From positions 1 through 64,000 of the forward strand of contig CAVYWD010000009.1 of NCBI GenBank assembly GCA_963772225.1: a stretch of DNA of 64,000 nucleotides, given 5' to 3'. Positions 53,001 to 60,877 of the stretch are shown one piece after another. This DNA is from CAVYWD01 sp963772225 (GTDB lineage Bacteria; Myxococcota; Myxococcia; Myxococcales; UBA5297). The notes under the pieces were generated by a model, which ran no database searches, was not told where the DNA came from, and worked only from the letters and a program-made list of their open reading frames with translations. Position numbers and translations under genes: made by a program. Each line of letters opens with the position of its first letter. Position 1 is the stretch's first letter.

Positions 53001-53030
53001 TTGACAATTCTATGCCAATCCCGCTCTAAA
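53001..53030 (+). promoter_or_regulatory. Sigma70-type promoter for the plus-strand parvulin gene
   Basis: TTGACA (53001-53006), an 18-base spacer, then TCTAAA (53025-53030). The expected start of transcription is about 53037, giving a roughly 58-base leader that ends in AGGAGG before ATG 53095. It overlaps almost completely with a minus-strand promoter. Confidence 0.6.
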
Positions 53031-53036
53031 TGTCCA
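53007..53036 (-). promoter_or_regulatory. Sigma70-type promoter for the giant-protein operon, overlapping the divergent promoter
   Basis: On the minus strand, TGGACA (53036-53031), an 18-base spacer, then TAGAAT (53012-53007), each matching five of six consensus bases. Transcription would begin near 53000, about 58 bases before the foldase TTG at 52942. Its -10 abuts the opposing promoter's -35 and vice versa, so RNA polymerase should not be able to occupy both at once. Confidence 0.5.
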
Positions 53037-53094
53037 GCACAAACGCCGCACTTTCAGCGTCACTCCTCGTAAAACCAGGAGGATATTCAGCAAC

Positions 53095-54111
53095 ATGAGA
53101 CGAAATCACACCATCGCCGCGGCTGCCGCGGCACTCACCGTTTTGTCGGCCTGCCCCAAGCCAGCCGCGCAGTCCCAGGGAAGCGGCCCCGCCGTGGCCA
53201 CCTTCGCCGGCGGGCAGATCACCGCGGACCAACTCAAGGCGAAACTGGCGGAGCTCCCGCCGCCCGTGCAGGCGCGCTATGCGCCCGTCGAGAGGCGCAA
53301 GGAGTTCCTCGAGAACATGCTGCGCACCGAGATCCTGGTCGCCGAGGCCCGCAGCCGCAACCTCGAGAAGGACCCCGAGGTCCGCGCCACGGTGGACCGG
53401 GTCCTCGCCCAGAGAGTGCTCAAGCTCGAAATGGAGGAGTTCGAGAAGAAGAATGCGGTCTCCGAAGAGGAGCTCAAGTCTTTTTATGAGGCGCATAAGA
53501 CTGAATTCCTTCGGCCCGAGCGAATCCGGGTCAGCCACGTCTTCTTCAGCGCCAAGCCCGGGACCGCTCGCGAAAGGCTGAAGGCCGAGGCGGAGAAGAC
53601 CCTCGCCGAGGTCAAGCTCAAGGAGACGGGCGCCACCAAGACCGCGTTCGCGGCGCTCGCCCGGTCGCGCTCGGACGACGACGCGAGCAAGACGCTCGAG
53701 GGCGACCTCGGCTTCCATACCAAAGACGAGCTCGCGGGCCTCTGGGGCCAGCCGCTGGCCGACGCCGCGTTCTCGCTCAAGTCCGTCAACGAAGTCAGCG
53801 GCGTCATCCCCACCGACAAGGGATTTCACCTGGTAAAGCTCACGGGGCGCCAGCCCGGGTTCGACCAACCGTTCGAAACGGCCAAGAGCCGAATTCAGGG
53901 CAGGCTGCTCGTCGACAAGAGGCGGGAATTCACGGACAAGCTGCTGGCCGACCTGAAGCTGAAGCACAATGTCGTCGTCCACGACGACGTGCTGAAGTCC
54001 ATCGAGCTGCCCGCCGGCTCCTCGGCTCCGTCTGCCGCGCCGTCGATGGGCCCCGCCGGGCTGCCGCCTTCGGCGCCGCCGGCGCCGGCGCTGCCGCCCG
54101 GTCATCCATAA
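53095..54111 (+). CDS. PpiC/SurA-type parvulin peptidyl-prolyl isomerase, lipoprotein
   Basis: Intact 338-residue periplasmic foldase, membrane-tethered. The start has AGGAGG upstream and a lipoprotein signal with lipobox LSAC (Cys20). A SurA-like helical N-domain (about residues 35-140, YAPVERRKEFLENMLRTE) precedes the parvulin domain (about 145-265) with RIRVSHVFFSAKPG, LEGDLGFHTK, LKSVNEVSGVI and KGFHLVKLTGR. Both characteristic His positions are present, so isomerase activity is plausible. It ends in a Pro/Ala/Ser-rich tail of about 40 residues after the last helix, an unusual addition. It is divergent from the giant-protein operon with overlapping promoters. A client relationship with those giant proteins is inferred from position. 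A hairpin terminator follows the stop. Confidence 0.9.
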   Translation: MRRNHTIAAAAAALTVLSACPKPAAQSQGSGPAVATFAGGQITADQLKAKLAELPPPVQARYAPVERRKEFLENMLRTEILVAEARSRNLEKDPEVRATVDRVLAQRVLKLEMEEFEKKNAVSEEELKSFYEAHKTEFLRPERIRVSHVFFSAKPGTARERLKAEAEKTLAEVKLKETGATKTAFAALARSRSDDDASKTLEGDLGFHTKDELAGLWGQPLADAAFSLKSVNEVSGVIPTDKGFHLVKLTGRQPGFDQPFETAKSRIQGRLLVDKRREFTDKLLADLKLKHNVVVHDDVLKSIELPAGSSAPSAAPSMGPAGLPPSAPPAPALPPGHP

Positions 54112-54136
54112 GGAGCCGGCGCTCTGCTCGCGCTCA

Positions 54137-54172
54137 GCGGGCGCCGCGCTATTGCGGCGCCCGCGCCGTTTT
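54137..54172 (+). terminator. Rho-independent terminator after the plus-strand parvulin gene
   Basis: Perfect 11-bp stem GCGGGCGCCGC / GCGGCGCCCGC with a six-base loop, followed after CGCCG by TTTT. It begins 26 bases after the parvulin stop. Confidence 0.75.
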
Positions 54173-54247
54173 CAGGCGCCGGCATTCGCCCACGGAGCGC
54201 GCGACCTTTGCGGCGAGCCGCAACGGAAAGCCCGCCGCAGGGCCTTT

Positions 54248-54385
54248 CCTAACCCGGCCGAGCCGGAGCCAACGAGGGTCGCCTTAGGCTCCAGACTCCA
54301 GACACCAGGCTCCGGGTACTGCAGTTCCTGGGGCCTGGAGCCTGGAGCCTTTGCCAGACCGCACAAGATTTCGCGCCGAAGGGAC
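54248..54385 (-). repeat. Structured intergenic repeat, copy 1
   Basis: A roughly 138-bp element starting exactly at the kamE stop codon. Read on the minus strand it runs from GTCCCTTCGGCGCGAA, through CTGGCAAAGGCTCCAGGCTC and an imperfect palindrome around CTGCAG, to GGCTCGGCCGGGTTAGG. Copy 2 at 56979-57108 matches it in the opposite orientation with a few substitutions and one 7-base gap. Possible roles are a REP-like element, a bidirectional terminator or a miniature mobile element. Confidence 0.85.
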
Positions 54386-55149
54386 TATTCCTTGCCCAGC
54401 TTCTTCGCCACGGCGTGCGCGATGAAATTCGCCACATCCGACGGATGGGTCCCCGCGCCAAACCCCGCGTCGAACCCGAGCTCGCGCGCCAGGCCGTGAT
54501 CGACCCTGGGTCCGCCGAGCAGCAGGATGGCCTTGCCGAAGAGGCCCGCGTCCTTCGCCCGGAGGATGAAGTCCCGGGCGTTCTCGCGGTGAATCTCGCG
54601 CTGGGTCACCACCTGCGACACCAGGACGGCGTCCGCGTTCCCCGCCTTGGCCTGCGCGACGAGCTCCTCGTTGGGCACCTGGGCCCCGAGGTTGTGGGCC
54701 TCGTACCAGGTGTAGCGCTCCAGCCCGTAGTCGCCGGCGAAGCCCTTCATGTTCATGATGGCGTCAATGCCGACCGTGTGGCTGTCGGTCCCGGTGCAGG
54801 CGCCGAAGACCACCACCTTGCGCCCCAGGGTCTTCTCCATCCACGCGTTCAGGTCGGCGAAGCCCAGCTTCCGGACCACCACCTCCGGCACGTCGACCGA
54901 GCTGTAATCGAGCGCGAGGCTCGTGCGGCCGTAGGCGATGAAGAAGGAATACTTCTCGCCCGCGGGCTCCATGGTGGAGACCTTCACGTCCGAGAGGCCC
55001 ATCTGGCGCAGGAACATCCGCGCCGCCTCGCGGGCCTTCTCGGAAGGCGCCACCGGGAGGACGAAGGCCACCTGCATCACGCCGTCGTCCATCCGGTCGC
55101 CGTACGGGCGGATCAGGTGCTGCGGCTTCTCTTCTTTCTTGGCGTCCAT
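54385..55149 (-). CDS. kamE: Lysine 5,6-aminomutase beta subunit
   Basis: Cobalamin- and PLP-binding subunit of lysine 5,6-aminomutase, which moves the terminal amino group of D-lysine or L-beta-lysine to C5. The 254 residues match the family length. The B12-ligand motif DxHxxG is at residues 122-127 (DSHTVG, His124). Lys135 in IMNMKG sits 11 residues further on, the same spacing as the His133/Lys144 pair known for the Clostridium sticklandii enzyme, where the Lys holds PLP. Other family phrases are YGLERYTWYEAHNLGAQV, VLVSQVVTQREIH and LLGGPRVDHGLARELG. It follows kamD by 53 bases in the same direction, and the intergenic repeat begins at its stop codon. Function is secure from motifs; the physiological substrate is inferred. 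Confidence 0.95.
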   Translation of the reverse strand: MDAKKEEKPQHLIRPYGDRMDDGVMQVAFVLPVAPSEKAREAARMFLRQMGLSDVKVSTMEPAGEKYSFFIAYGRTSLALDYSSVDVPEVVVRKLGFADLNAWMEKTLGRKVVVFGACTGTDSHTVGIDAIMNMKGFAGDYGLERYTWYEAHNLGAQVPNEELVAQAKAGNADAVLVSQVVTQREIHRENARDFILRAKDAGLFGKAILLLGGPRVDHGLARELGFDAGFGAGTHPSDVANFIAHAVAKKLGKE

Positions 55150-55202
55150 GAGGGCCTATCGGCGCGCTCGCGTCTTCAATGCCGTCCGCGACCCGCCGCC
55201 TC

Positions 55203-56760
55203 TCAACCGAGCTCTCCCTCGAGCACCTCGAGGAACGGATTGAAGTAGTGGGCGCCTTTGGGGACCACGCCCGAGAGCCCCTTGCCGCCGGTCTCGCTTC
55301 GTTTCCGGTCGGCGAAGCGCCCCTGCCCTATCGCCGCCATCAGGCCTTGCGCCTCCACCTCCTCGAGCAGGCGCAGACGCCTTCTCGAAGACCTCGCGCG
55401 CCCGGCGCGTGATGAGGCCGTCCGGGTTGAGCGTGAACTCGCCCTCGATGCCGTCGAAGGCCCGGTACAGGTAGTCGGCGCTCTTGAGCGCGACGTAGCG
55501 GTCCATCATCAGCGGCGTGTGCATCGCCTCGGTCATGATGCCCAGGAGTTGGATGCCCTGGCCGGTCCACTTGGCGACGATGTCGGCCATGAGGTCGTAG
55601 GCGTGGCTGAAGAAGATGTCGCCCTGCTTGTGCTTGGTCGGCGGCATGTACTTGAGCGGCGCGTCGGGGAAGCAGCGGCGAACCAGCATGGCCATCGCCA
55701 GCTCGAGCAGGAAGGTCTGCGGCCGCTCGGGGCCGATTTCATAGGAGTGGCCCAGCCCGAGCTGTTCGTCCTTCACGCCCGCGCGCCGCGCGAACGACTC
55801 GTTGATGAACTGGCTTCCGAGCACCGTGTGCGCCGCCTCGTAGGCGTCGGCGGTGGTGATGTAGTTGTCCTCGCCGGTGTTGATGGTGATGCCCGCGTAG
55901 GCGCAGATTCGCCGGCTGAAATACTGGTCGATGAACGTCCGGCGCATGTTGATGTCGCGAAACAAGATGCCGTACATCGCGTCGTTGAGCAGCATGTCCA
56001 GCCGCTCGTACGCCGCGCAGAAGGCGATCTCGCTCATGCACAGGCCGGACGAGTAGTTGGTCAGCTGCAGGTAGCGCTTCTGGCGGCGCGACTCCTCGTC
56101 GAGCGCCTCGCGCATGATGCGGAAGTTCTCCTGGGTGGCGTAGGTGCCGCCGTAGCCCTCGGTGGTCGCGCCGTGCGGCACGTAGTCGAGCAGCGACTGC
56201 GCGGTGGACCGAATGACCGCGATGACGTCCGCGCCCGCCTGGGCCGCCGCCTTGGCCTGCTCGACGTCGTCGTAGATGTTGCCGGTGGCCACGATGACGT
56301 ATTTGTGCGGCCGTCGGGCGGTCCCGAGCTCCGCCCGGAGCGCGTCGCGGCGCGCGACCTGGCGCTTCAGCTCCTCGCAGGCGGCCAGCGTTTCGCGCCG
56401 CATCAGCGCGCGGATCTCGCGGTCCTCCTCCTCGGTCGCATCGGCGAGCTTCGCCAGCGGCGAGGTCGCGAGCCACTGCACCGCGTCGGCCGGCGAGCGC
56501 GCGCCCGACAAGAGCGCGCGGCCGAGCCACCAGGCGGCGCCGCGGTCGAGGACCTTCTGCTCGTGGAGCCTGTCCACCGCCGTGTTGACGAGGGGAACGC
56601 CCCCCGGCCCCGCGCCGGCAATGCCCATCAGGCGCAGCACCGCGCGCTCGATGGAGACGGTGGTGTGCTGGGCGATGAAGGCCAGGACCGGGTCGGTGAT
56701 GCGCGAGGCCAGCTCCCGGGCCCGCGCGACCTGTGCGTCGTCGACGAAGAGGTTTGCCAT
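55203..56760 (-). CDS. kamD: Lysine 5,6-aminomutase alpha subunit (one indel near the 3' end)
   Basis: Large TIM-barrel subunit of the adenosylcobalamin/PLP aminomutase, partner of KamE. About 519 residues, the usual family length. Diagnostic stretches are HTTVSIERAVLRLMGI, YVIVATGNIYDDVEQA, SLLDYVPHGATTEGYGG, TYATQENFRIMREALD, LNDAMYGILFRDINMRR, NTGEDNYITTADAYEAAH and PLKYMPPTKHKQGDIF. The frame breaks near 55385, after EVFEK. The neighbouring frame supplies the expected family ending (LRLLEEVEAQGL, GGKGLSGVVPKG, YFNPFLEVL) and a stop at 55203, so this is one indel rather than decay. It starts at ATG 56760 behind a sigma70-like promoter. It is transcribed with kamE and should act with kdd (59.1-60.1 kb) in beta-lysine degradation. 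Confidence 0.95.
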
Positions 56761-56812
56761 GGTGTGCGACGCTCGAGCGATTCGCGCGCGCCTCCTTCAG
56801 GCGCTCCTACAG

Positions 56813-56842
56813 CTTCTATGGCGGGAGCGGTGCGGGGGTCAA
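56813..56842 (-). promoter_or_regulatory. Sigma70-type promoter for kamDE
   Basis: On the minus strand, TTGACC (56842-56837), an 18-base spacer, then TAGAAG (56818-56813), about 52 bases before the kamD ATG. Confidence 0.5.
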
Positions 56843-56978
56843 GCTGCGCTCCAGGCAGGCCCCTCGCCGGGCGCGGGGCCTCCTCCCGACGGGCTCGCAT
56901 CTTGGAGGCGGTCTCGAGGCCTCGCCGATTCGCTCGAGGCGGCGCGATCGGCCTTCGCTCGGCTTGCCTCCGTGCTTG

Positions 56979-57108
56979 GTCCCTTCGGCGCGAACTCTCG
57001 TGCAGGCTGGCAAAGACTCCAGGCTCCAGACCCCAGGGAATGCAGTTCCTGAAGCCTGGGGTCTGGAGCCCTGGCAACCCTCTTTGGTTCCGGCTCGGCC
57101 GGGTTAGG
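56979..57108 (+). repeat. Structured intergenic repeat, copy 2
   Basis: Inverted relative to copy 1 at 54248-54385 and similar over its full length. It contains a perfect 14-bp inverted repeat, CTCCAGACCCCAGG (57024-57037) and CCTGGGGTCTGGAG (57055-57068), around a 17-base loop, and ends in GGCTCGGCCGGGTTAGG. The two copies bracket kamE and kamD exactly. Confidence 0.85.
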
Positions 57109-57219
57109 GTGAGTCTTCCTGGCCAGCGGCTGGGGGCTCCCGCCCCGAACCGCGGCGCCGCGCGGGCGCTATGCGCGAAGTCGTTTCCCCCCGTGCCGGG
57201 GGACGCTAGAGTGCGGCCT

Positions 57220-58392
57220 ATGAGAAATACTCATCGCATCGCTCAGAAAGTCCAGGCGGTCCCGCCGTCGGGCATCCGGCGATTCTTCGACATCGCCGCG
57301 ACCATGAAGGAGGTCCTCTCGCTGGGCATCGGCGAGCCGGACTTCACGACGCCCGGCCACATCCTGGAGGCCGGCGTGGCCTCGCTCCGGCGCGGCGAGA
57401 CCCACTACACCTCCAACTCCGGGCTCATCGAGCTGCGCGAGGCGGTGAACCGCCGGTACCAGAAGCTCTACGGCATCTCCTTCGACCCCGAGAACGAGCT
57501 CCTCATCACGGTGGGCGGCAGCGAGGCCATCCAGGTGGCCATGCTCGCGGTCATCGACCCCGGCGACGAGGTGCTGGTCGTCGAGCCGTCGTTCGTGGCC
57601 TACCAGCCCTCGGTGATCTTCGCGGGCGGCACGCCCATCCCGGTCGAGACCCGCGTCGAGAACGCGTTCCAGGTCACCGGCGAGGACCTCGAGAAGAAGG
57701 TCACGCCGAAGACCCGGATGATCTTCATCGGCTACCCCAACAACCCGACCGGCGCGGTGATGAGCCGCGAGCGGATGCTGGAGATCGCCCGGGTGGCCGA
57801 GAAGTACGACCTGCTGGTGCTCTCCGACGAGCTTTACGACCGGCTGGTCTACGGCACCGAGCACGTCTGCTTCGCGGCGCTGCCGGGGATGAAAGAGCGC
57901 ACCATCCTCATCGGCGGCTTCTCGAAGAACTACGCCATGACCGGCTGGCGGGTGGGCTACGTGGCGGCGAACCCGGAGCTCTTGGGCGCCATCCGCAAGG
58001 TGCACCAGTACGTCATCATGAGCGCGCCCACGACCGGCCAGGTCGCGGCGCTGGAGGCCTTGGAGCACGGCGAGGCGGCCGTCCAGGAGATGCGCGAGGA
58101 GTACGACCGCCGGCGCCAACGCATCGTCTCGGGGCTCAACCGCGTGGGCCTGCCGACCTTCGAGCCCAAGGGCGCCTTCTACTGCTTCCCCGACATCCGC
58201 CCCACCGGGCTCACCAGCGAGCAGTTCAGCGAGAAGCTGCTCGAGGAGGAGCACGTCGCCGCGGTGCCCGGCAACGCCTTCGGCGCCTGCGGAGAGGGCT
58301 TCGTGCGCATGGCGTACCCGTGCTCCCTCGAGAAGATCGACGAGGCCTTGAATCGCATCGAGCGGTTCGTGCAGAGGCGAAAGCGGCGGTAG
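57220..58392 (+). CDS. PLP-dependent class I/II aminotransferase (aspartate aminotransferase superfamily)
   Basis: Cytoplasmic fold-type I aminotransferase of 390 residues, intact. Landmarks are LGIGEPDFTTPGHILEAG, YTSNSGLIELREAVNRR, VTVGGSEAIQVAM-like cofactor phosphate region, GYPNNPTGAVMS, LVLSDELYDRLVYG and the PLP-lysine site GGFSKNYAMTGWRVGY with Lys236. ATG 57220 is chosen because the family N-terminus (IRRFFDIAATMKEVLSLGIG) follows at once. The open frame runs far upstream only because stop codons are rare in this G+C-rich sequence. It is divergent from kamDE. The substrate cannot be told from sequence alone; aspartate, aromatic amino acid or N-acetyl-diaminopimelate types remain possible. 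Confidence 0.9.
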   Translation: MRNTHRIAQKVQAVPPSGIRRFFDIAATMKEVLSLGIGEPDFTTPGHILEAGVASLRRGETHYTSNSGLIELREAVNRRYQKLYGISFDPENELLITVGGSEAIQVAMLAVIDPGDEVLVVEPSFVAYQPSVIFAGGTPIPVETRVENAFQVTGEDLEKKVTPKTRMIFIGYPNNPTGAVMSRERMLEIARVAEKYDLLVLSDELYDRLVYGTEHVCFAALPGMKERTILIGGFSKNYAMTGWRVGYVAANPELLGAIRKVHQYVIMSAPTTGQVAALEALEHGEAAVQEMREEYDRRRQRIVSGLNRVGLPTFEPKGAFYCFPDIRPTGLTSEQFSEKLLEEEHVAAVPGNAFGACGEGFVRMAYPCSLEKIDEALNRIERFVQRRKRR

Positions 58393-58418
58393 GGCCACCG
58401 CTGTGGGCGACCGCGCCG

Positions 58419-59003
58419 CTACATCCAAGCGCCCCAACCGAAGAGCCCAATCCCGATCGCTCCCAGAACCAGGCCGCAGACGTAGAGCCACTTCTTCTTC
58501 GTCAACCCGGACACCGACGACAAGACGATGGCGATCTGCAGAGCGATCAGCGCCTTCGTGAGGCGCCCGGCGTGCTCGGTGGCCCCTTGCCGCTCCGCGG
58601 CGAGCGCGTGCGCCTTGGCCTCGATCTCCTTCTTCTCGCCCCCATAGCGCTCGGTTTCGACCAGGTACCGCTGGCGGGTCTTCTCGCGCGCCTCGTCGAG
58701 CGACGCCTCGCGCGGGAGCAGCGCGAGCATCTCCGATTGCAGCTTGTAGGTGTGCTCCTTGATGCTTTTCGACTGGTAGAAGTTCCACTGATCCGTCTCT
58801 TGGTTCGTCAGCCGCAGCGTGGCGCCGGAGTTCTTCGCGAGCTCGGCGCTGGCGAAGGCGGTGATCACCGCGAGCGCCGCAGTGGTGACGGCGATCCAAT
58901 CGGACCAGCCCTTCTCCTTGGGCTTTTCCTTCGCCCTTTCGGGCAAGACCGCGGCGGGCTTGCTTTCGGGTTCTTCCTGCTTCCGGGCCGCAGAATCGGT
59001 CAT
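58419..59003 (-). CDS. DUF4337-family membrane protein
   Basis: Inner-membrane protein of 194 residues and unknown function. Start ATG 59003 has AGGAG 8 bases upstream; the frame is open further upstream but without a comparable signal. Layout: a charged Lys/Glu/Pro-rich N-terminus (residues 1-32), a first membrane segment (WIAVTTAALAVITAFASAEL), a charged coiled-coil-like middle (NQETDQWNFYQSKSIKEH to about residue 135), then two closely spaced membrane segments (LTKALIALQIAIVLSSVSGL and LYVCGLVLGAIGIGLFGWGA). The WNFYQSKSIKEHTY stretch is characteristic of DUF4337 proteins. It follows kdd by 62 bases and may be co-transcribed. Confidence 0.85.
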   Translation of the reverse strand: MTDSAARKQEEPESKPAAVLPERAKEKPKEKGWSDWIAVTTAALAVITAFASAELAKNSGATLRLTNQETDQWNFYQSKSIKEHTYKLQSEMLALLPREASLDEAREKTRQRYLVETERYGGEKKEIEAKAHALAAERQGATEHAGRLTKALIALQIAIVLSSVSGLTKKKWLYVCGLVLGAIGIGLFGWGAWM

Positions 59004-59065
59004 GGCTCCACTCCTGTGTCGATGATTTGTTTCTTCATTCTGTGAATGGAATTCTCGGGCGGCGC

Positions 59066-60118
59066 TCAGGCGCCTCCGGGCGCGCCAGCCCTTTGTCCGT
59101 ACCGCTCTTCGAAGAGCGCTCGCAGCTCGGGCTCGGCGCGAATCAGGTCGAGCGTGAGCTGCGCGTGCCCCTCGGCGTACCCGTTCCCAATGTAGAGCGC
59201 CACGTCCTTCCCCACGCCCTCGGCGCAGAGCGCCACCGCGGGGAAGCTCGTCGCCATGCTGAAGAAGAGCACCGCGCCGCGCGGCCGGCACGCGAGGATG
59301 CTCGCCACCTCGGTCTCGGGCACGCTCGCGCAATTGATGACCAGGTCGCACAGCGCGCCGCCGGTCAGCTCCTCCACCCGGCGCAGCACCTCCAAAGGCC
59401 GCGTGGCATCGGCGGCGAGGGCGTCGGTGGCCAGGTGCGCCGCCCTGAAGCGCTCGAGCGACGCCTGCGAGACGTCCAGCGCGATGACCTGCCGCGCCCC
59501 GCTCCGGCGCGCCTGGGCACAGCAGAGCGCCCCGCTCTTCCCCGCGCCGATCACCAGCACCCTCATCCCCGGCTCAACGAGCCGACCGGTGAGCGCCGGC
59601 GCGCCGCAGACGTCGAGCGCAGCCAGCGCGAGTGTGTCGGGCATGTCGTCCGGGAGCTTCGCGAAGAGCCCCGTCGCGAAGACGATGGCGTGCGCGGTCA
59701 CGTCCAAGCGCTCGACCTCCGGGTGCACCGCCCGGATCTCCGTGATGGCGAGCGGCGTCAGGCTCAGCGACACGAGCGTCGCGACGCGGTCGCCCGGCTT
59801 CAAGCTCGCCCGGCCCGGGTGATTCGGGCCCACTTCGCGCACCCGCCCCACCAGCATGCCGCCCGAGCCGGTGACCGGGTTATGGAGCTTGCCGCGCCGG
59901 CGCACCAGCGCGAGCACGTGCGCCTTGATCCGCTCCGGGTCGCCCTGCTCGGCCGAGGCAATCTGCCGGAAGGAGGCAGAGTCGACGTTCAGGTGCTCGG
60001 CGTCGATGAGCAGCTCGTCGTCGCGGATGGGCAACGAGGGGTCCAGCACCTCGGCCCGCTGCGGGAGCGTCCCCTGCGGCTTCACCACTCGCAAGAGACC
60101 GTAGGGGTCGTTGGCCAT
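59066..60118 (-). CDS. kdd: L-erythro-3,5-diaminohexanoate dehydrogenase
   Basis: NAD(P)-dependent oxidative deamination of L-erythro-3,5-diaminohexanoate, the product of lysine 5,6-aminomutase acting on beta-lysine. The 350 residues match the family along its length: YGLLRVVKPQGTLPQ, LLIDAEHLNVDSASFRQI, NPVTGSGGMLVGRVREVG, DRVATLVSLSLTPLAI, the Rossmann loop VLVIGAGKSGALCCAQA, DLVINCASVPETEVASIL, FFSMATSFPAVAL and EGVGKDVALYIGNGYAEGHA. The glycine loop is two residues shorter than in the clostridial enzyme I recall. Start ATG 60118 lies 7 bases after the stomatin-like gene's stop, so it is probably in that operon. With kamDE it supplies two successive steps; the cleavage enzyme (kce) and ammonia lyase (kal) are not in the window. 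Confidence 0.92.
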   Translation of the reverse strand: MANDPYGLLRVVKPQGTLPQRAEVLDPSLPIRDDELLIDAEHLNVDSASFRQIASAEQGDPERIKAHVLALVRRRGKLHNPVTGSGGMLVGRVREVGPNHPGRASLKPGDRVATLVSLSLTPLAITEIRAVHPEVERLDVTAHAIVFATGLFAKLPDDMPDTLALAALDVCGAPALTGRLVEPGMRVLVIGAGKSGALCCAQARRSGARQVIALDVSQASLERFRAAHLATDALAADATRPLEVLRRVEELTGGALCDLVINCASVPETEVASILACRPRGAVLFFSMATSFPAVALCAEGVGKDVALYIGNGYAEGHAQLTLDLIRAEPELRALFEERYGQRAGAPGGA

Positions 60119-60124
60119 GGCGCG

Positions 60125-60877
60125 CTACTTCTTCGCTTCCAGGTTCTTCATCCAGGTGGCGATGAGGTCGATGGGCACCGGAAAGATGGTGGTCGAGTTC
60201 TTCTCCGCGGCGATCTCCACCAGCGTCTGTAGATATCGCAGCTGGAGCGACGCAGGGCTGCGTCCGAGAATCTCTGAGGCCTGGGCCAGCTTCTCGCTCG
60301 CCTGGAACTCGCCCTCGGCGGCGATGACCTTGGCGCGGCGCTCGCGCTCGGCCTCCGCCTGCTTGGCCATGGCCCGGCGCATCTCCTGCGGCAGGTCGAC
60401 GTCCTTGATCTCCACGTTGGAAACCTTGATGCCCCAGGGCTCGGTGTGCATGTCGATCACCTCTTGGAGGTGCCGGTTGATCTTCTCGCGCGCCGAGAGC
60501 AGGTCGTCGAGGTCCTGCTGGCCCAGGATCGAGCGCAGCGTGGTCTGTGCGAGCTGGCTCGTGGCGTAGAGGAAGTCCTCGACCTGGATGATGGCCCGCT
60601 CCGCCTGGACGACCCTGAAGTAGAGGACGGCGTTCACCTTCACCGAGACGTTGTCCCGGGTGATCACGTCCTGCGGCGGCACGTCGCGCGCCACGGTTCG
60701 CAGGTCGACGATGACCATCCGGTCGACGATGGGGATGATGATGTTCAGCCCCGGCGTGCGCGTCCCGGCGTACCGCCCGAGCCGGAAGATGATGCCGTTC
60801 TCGTACTCGTTGATGACCCGCACGCCGGCCACGATCAGCGCGAGCACCAACACGATGGGGATGAGGATCGGCAACAT
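60125..60877 (-). CDS. SPFH/stomatin-like (slipin) membrane protein
   Basis: Membrane-anchored SPFH protein of 250 residues. ATG 60877 follows AAGGAG with good spacing. A single N-terminal membrane hairpin segment (ILIPIVLVLALIVAGVRV) is followed by the stomatin signature (YENGIIFRLGRYAGTRTPGL, ITRDNVSVKVNAVLYFRV, TTLRSILGQQDLDDLLSARE, VSNVEIKDVDLPQEMRRAMA) and a charged coiled-coil (AEAERERRAKVIAAEGEFQA). Slipins of this kind are usually paired with NfeD, whose gene lies directly upstream here. They oligomerise in membrane microdomains, and the NfeD partner protease is known in some archaea to cleave stomatin C-termini. No unusual features. Confidence 0.93.
   Translation of the reverse strand: MLPILIPIVLVLALIVAGVRVINEYENGIIFRLGRYAGTRTPGLNIIIPIVDRMVIVDLRTVARDVPPQDVITRDNVSVKVNAVLYFRVVQAERAIIQVEDFLYATSQLAQTTLRSILGQQDLDDLLSAREKINRHLQEVIDMHTEPWGIKVSNVEIKDVDLPQEMRRAMAKQAEAERERRAKVIAAEGEFQASEKLAQASEILGRSPASLQLRYLQTLVEIAAEKNSTTIFPVPIDLIATWMKNLEAKK

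Larger units (their letters stand above)
56761..57219. other. Divergent intergenic region between kamD and the aminotransferase
   Basis: 459 bases without a gene. From left: a roughly 50-base kamD leader with a small GCGCCT/AGGCGC hairpin, the kamD promoter (56813-56842), about 135 bases in which I see nothing, the structured repeat copy 2 (56979-57108), then G/C-rich sequence containing CCCCC/GGGGG just before the aminotransferase start. No convincing promoter or Shine-Dalgarno site was seen for the aminotransferase. Confidence 0.6.

Noticed and set aside
55258..57219. Apparent 650-codon N-terminal extension of the aminotransferase on the plus strand
   Set aside because: It is antisense to kamD and low-complexity; the aminotransferase family start is at 57220.
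57181..57219. TAGAGT as a -10 for a leaderless aminotransferase transcript
   Set aside because: No acceptable -35 at 16-18 bases; the hexamer match is weak.
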